Source: Chloroflexota bacterium
GTDB taxonomy: Bacteria > Chloroflexota > Limnocylindria > Limnocylindrales > CSP1-4
Direction of reading: 5' to 3'
Length of the DNA stretch: 13,998 bases
Assembly: GCA_015661135.1 (NCBI GenBank)
Contig: JACVXW010000009.1
Span: 1 to 13,998, forward strand
Under the pieces are notes generated by a model, which had not been told where the DNA came from, made no database searches, and saw nothing but the letters and a program-made list of their open reading frames with translations. Numbering within the stretch: the first letter of the stretch is position 1; each line of letters begins with the position of its first letter. Below are positions 12,667-13,998 of the stretch, in pieces. Position numbers and translations under genes: made by a program.

Positions 12667-13599
12667 ATGCCCGCCGACATCGATCGCGCGATCGACGACT
12701 ACCTCACCTTCCTGCGCGTGGAGCGTGGAGTGGCGTCTGCGACTGTCCTCGCCTACCGCGCCGATCTCACCGATTTCGCGGCCGCCCGGGGCACGACCCG
12801 CGACTGGGCGCGCGGGCCGGATGCGGCGATCCGGTACCTGGCAGCGCGCACGAAACGCGGCCGGCCGCAGGATCCAGGGCTTGCCCCTACCAGTCTGCGC
12901 CGCCGCGCCGCGGCGATCCGCGGGTTCTACCGGTTCGCCTTCGGCGAGGACCTGATCGGCGTGGACGTTGCCGCCCACCTTGACCTCCCGCGATCGCCCC
13001 GGCTCCTGCCGGAAACCCTGACCGTGGCCGAGGTGGAGCGCCTCCTGGAGGCCGCCGGCGGTGAGGCCGATGACGACCCCACGCGTCTGCGCGATCGCGC
13101 GCTCCTCGAGCTCCTGTACGCGGCCGGGCTTCGAGTCTCGGAGGCTCTCGGGCTGGATCGCGAGGACCTGTCGCTGGAATCGGCGTTCGTCCGTGTCATC
13201 GGCAAGGGCGACAAGGAGCGCCTCGTGCCCGTCGGCGATGTTGCCCTCGGGGTGTTGCGGCCCTGGATCGACGGGCCGCGCGCCCGCCTGCTCGCGCTCG
13301 GTCACGTGGCCCCCGTGAAAGGCGGGCCGCTCTTCCTCGGAGAGCGTGGCCGGCGGCTGGCGAGGCAGCAGGGCTGGGTGGCCGTCAAGCGAGCGGCAGC
13401 CGCGGCCGGCCTCACCGACCGAGTCAGTCCGCACACCCTTCGCCACTCGTTCGCCACGCACCTGCTGGAGGGCGGGGCGGACCTCCGGATCGTCCAGGAG
13501 TTGCTCGGGCATGCGAGTATCAGCACCACGCAGCTGTACACGCACCTGACGGGCGAGCGCATTCGCGAGGTCTACGCCCGCTCCCACCCCCGCGCCTGA
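12667..13599 (+). CDS. xerD: Tyrosine recombinase XerC/XerD type
   Basis: This is a site-specific recombinase that resolves chromosome dimers at dif, or a close relative. The product is 310 residues, the usual Xer length. The SAM-like core-binding domain (about 5-105, DYLTFLRVERGVASATVLAY) is followed by the catalytic domain. The full active site is visible: Arg156 (AGLRVSEAL), Lys180 (IGKGDKERLVPVG), His256 and Arg259 (SPHTLRHSFATHLLEGGADL), His282 (LLGHASISTTQ) and the nucleophile Tyr291 (LYTHLT). The ATG at 12667 has GGAG six bases upstream. The family signature is strong, but XerC and XerD cannot be separated by eye; if the genome has only one Xer it may act alone, as XerH or XerS do. Its place in a housekeeping cluster, with no phage genes or attachment sites visible, argues against a prophage integrase. 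Confidence 0.88.
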   Translation: MPADIDRAIDDYLTFLRVERGVASATVLAYRADLTDFAAARGTTRDWARGPDAAIRYLAARTKRGRPQDPGLAPTSLRRRAAAIRGFYRFAFGEDLIGVDVAAHLDLPRSPRLLPETLTVAEVERLLEAAGGEADDDPTRLRDRALLELLYAAGLRVSEALGLDREDLSLESAFVRVIGKGDKERLVPVGDVALGVLRPWIDGPRARLLALGHVAPVKGGPLFLGERGRRLARQQGWVAVKRAAAAAGLTDRVSPHTLRHSFATHLLEGGADLRIVQELLGHASISTTQLYTHLTGERIREVYARSHPRA

Positions 13600-13612
13600 G
13601 GAGACGACCGCC

Positions 13613-13998
13613 GTGCCGCGTTACGCCGACACCCTGCTCGCCGACGGCGAGCGCATCGCGCTCCGCACCCGGCAACACTGGCTCGCCACGATCATCGACG
13701 GGCGGGTTCCGTGGGCCCTATTCCTCGCGAGCGTCGTGCTCCTGATCCTGACCTCAGGGATAGAGCCCGGCGGTATCCGGGATGCCATGGGTGTCGGCGT
13801 CCTCATCGTCCTCGTCGTGTCGCTGCTGTTGCTCGGCAAGGTCTACTGGAGCTGGTCGGCGCAGGACTACATCGTCACCAACCGACGGGTTCTCAAGGTC
13901 GAGGGGATCATCAACAAGCGCTCGGCGGACAGCTCGCTTGAGAAGATCAACGACGCGGTCCTCGAGCAGAACCTGTTCGGGCGGATCTTCGGCTACGG
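13613..13998 (+). CDS. PH-domain (DUF304/bPH2-like) membrane protein, N-terminal part
   Basis: The frame is open from GTG 13613 to the window edge; 128 codons are visible. GAGGAG, overlapping the xerD stop, lies nine bases before the start, so it is probably co-transcribed with xerD. The first 30 residues contain a short DGERIALRTRQHW segment typical of bacterial PH-domain proteins. Two membrane segments follow, at about 33-50 and 57-79. After them comes the PH core: SAQDYIVTNRRVLKVEGIIN, then KRSADSSLEKINDAVLEQ and NLFGRIFGY. This matches the pattern of DUF304/YdbS-type proteins, in which the PH domain sits on the cytoplasmic side after a TM hairpin. The molecular function of this group is poorly known. 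The C-terminus is missing only because the window ends. Confidence 0.8.
   Translation, partial: MPRYADTLLADGERIALRTRQHWLATIIDGRVPWALFLASVVLLILTSGIEPGGIRDAMGVGVLIVLVVSLLLLGKVYWSWSAQDYIVTNRRVLKVEGIINKRSADSSLEKINDAVLEQNLFGRIFGY

Noticed and set aside
12397..13587. A 396-codon minus-strand frame opposite xerD
   Set aside because: It lies antisense to a recombinase with all catalytic residues intact and shows no recognisable protein features.

Overview
This is a GC-rich bacterial chromosome segment of compact housekeeping genes. High third-position GC, many GTG starts, many 1-4 base stop/start overlaps, and the set mltG / M24 peptidase / efp / xseA-xseB / dxs / tlyA / nadK / tyrosine recombinase suggest a high-GC Chloroflexota (for example a Limnocylindria-like lineage). 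This is inference: an actinobacterial or other high-GC origin cannot be excluded without marker-gene phylogeny. No rRNA, tRNA, CRISPR array, transposase or phage gene was seen.

Left block (1-5.8 kb, + strand): mltG (cell-wall glycan termination) overlaps an M24 prolyl peptidase. A roughly 650-base gap follows, holding one small candidate gene on the minus strand. Next come efp, a DinB-fold protein and xseA. A 55-codon single-pass membrane ORF is wedged between xseA and xseB, overlapping both. The M24 peptidase near efp gives a proline theme: one handles Xaa-Pro peptides, the other relieves polyproline stalling.

Middle (6.0-9.5 kb): a six-TM class III adenylyl cyclase on the minus strand converges on xseB, with a perfect 7-bp hairpin between them. 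It diverges from dxs (first step of the MEP isoprenoid pathway) through a short region where two opposed promoter candidates occupy the same bases.

Accessory island (9.46-10.83 kb): an XRE-type regulator with a restriction-endonuclease-like C-terminal domain stands alone on the minus strand. It is flanked by about 300 bp of non-coding, less GC-biased sequence on each side and by an 11-bp direct repeat. This is the part least like the conserved background.

Right block (10.8-14 kb, + strand): tlyA (with an N-terminal extension carrying a 9-bp tandem repeat that encodes Gln-Pro-Arg units), nadK overlapping it by 4 bases, a XerC/XerD-type recombinase, and the start of a PH-domain membrane protein cut by the window edge.

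The best leads for something new are the membrane microprotein inside the exonuclease VII operon, the XRE/nuclease-fold protein island, the repeat-bearing TlyA extension and the shared dxs/cyclase promoter region. I do not see a clear new multi-gene system.
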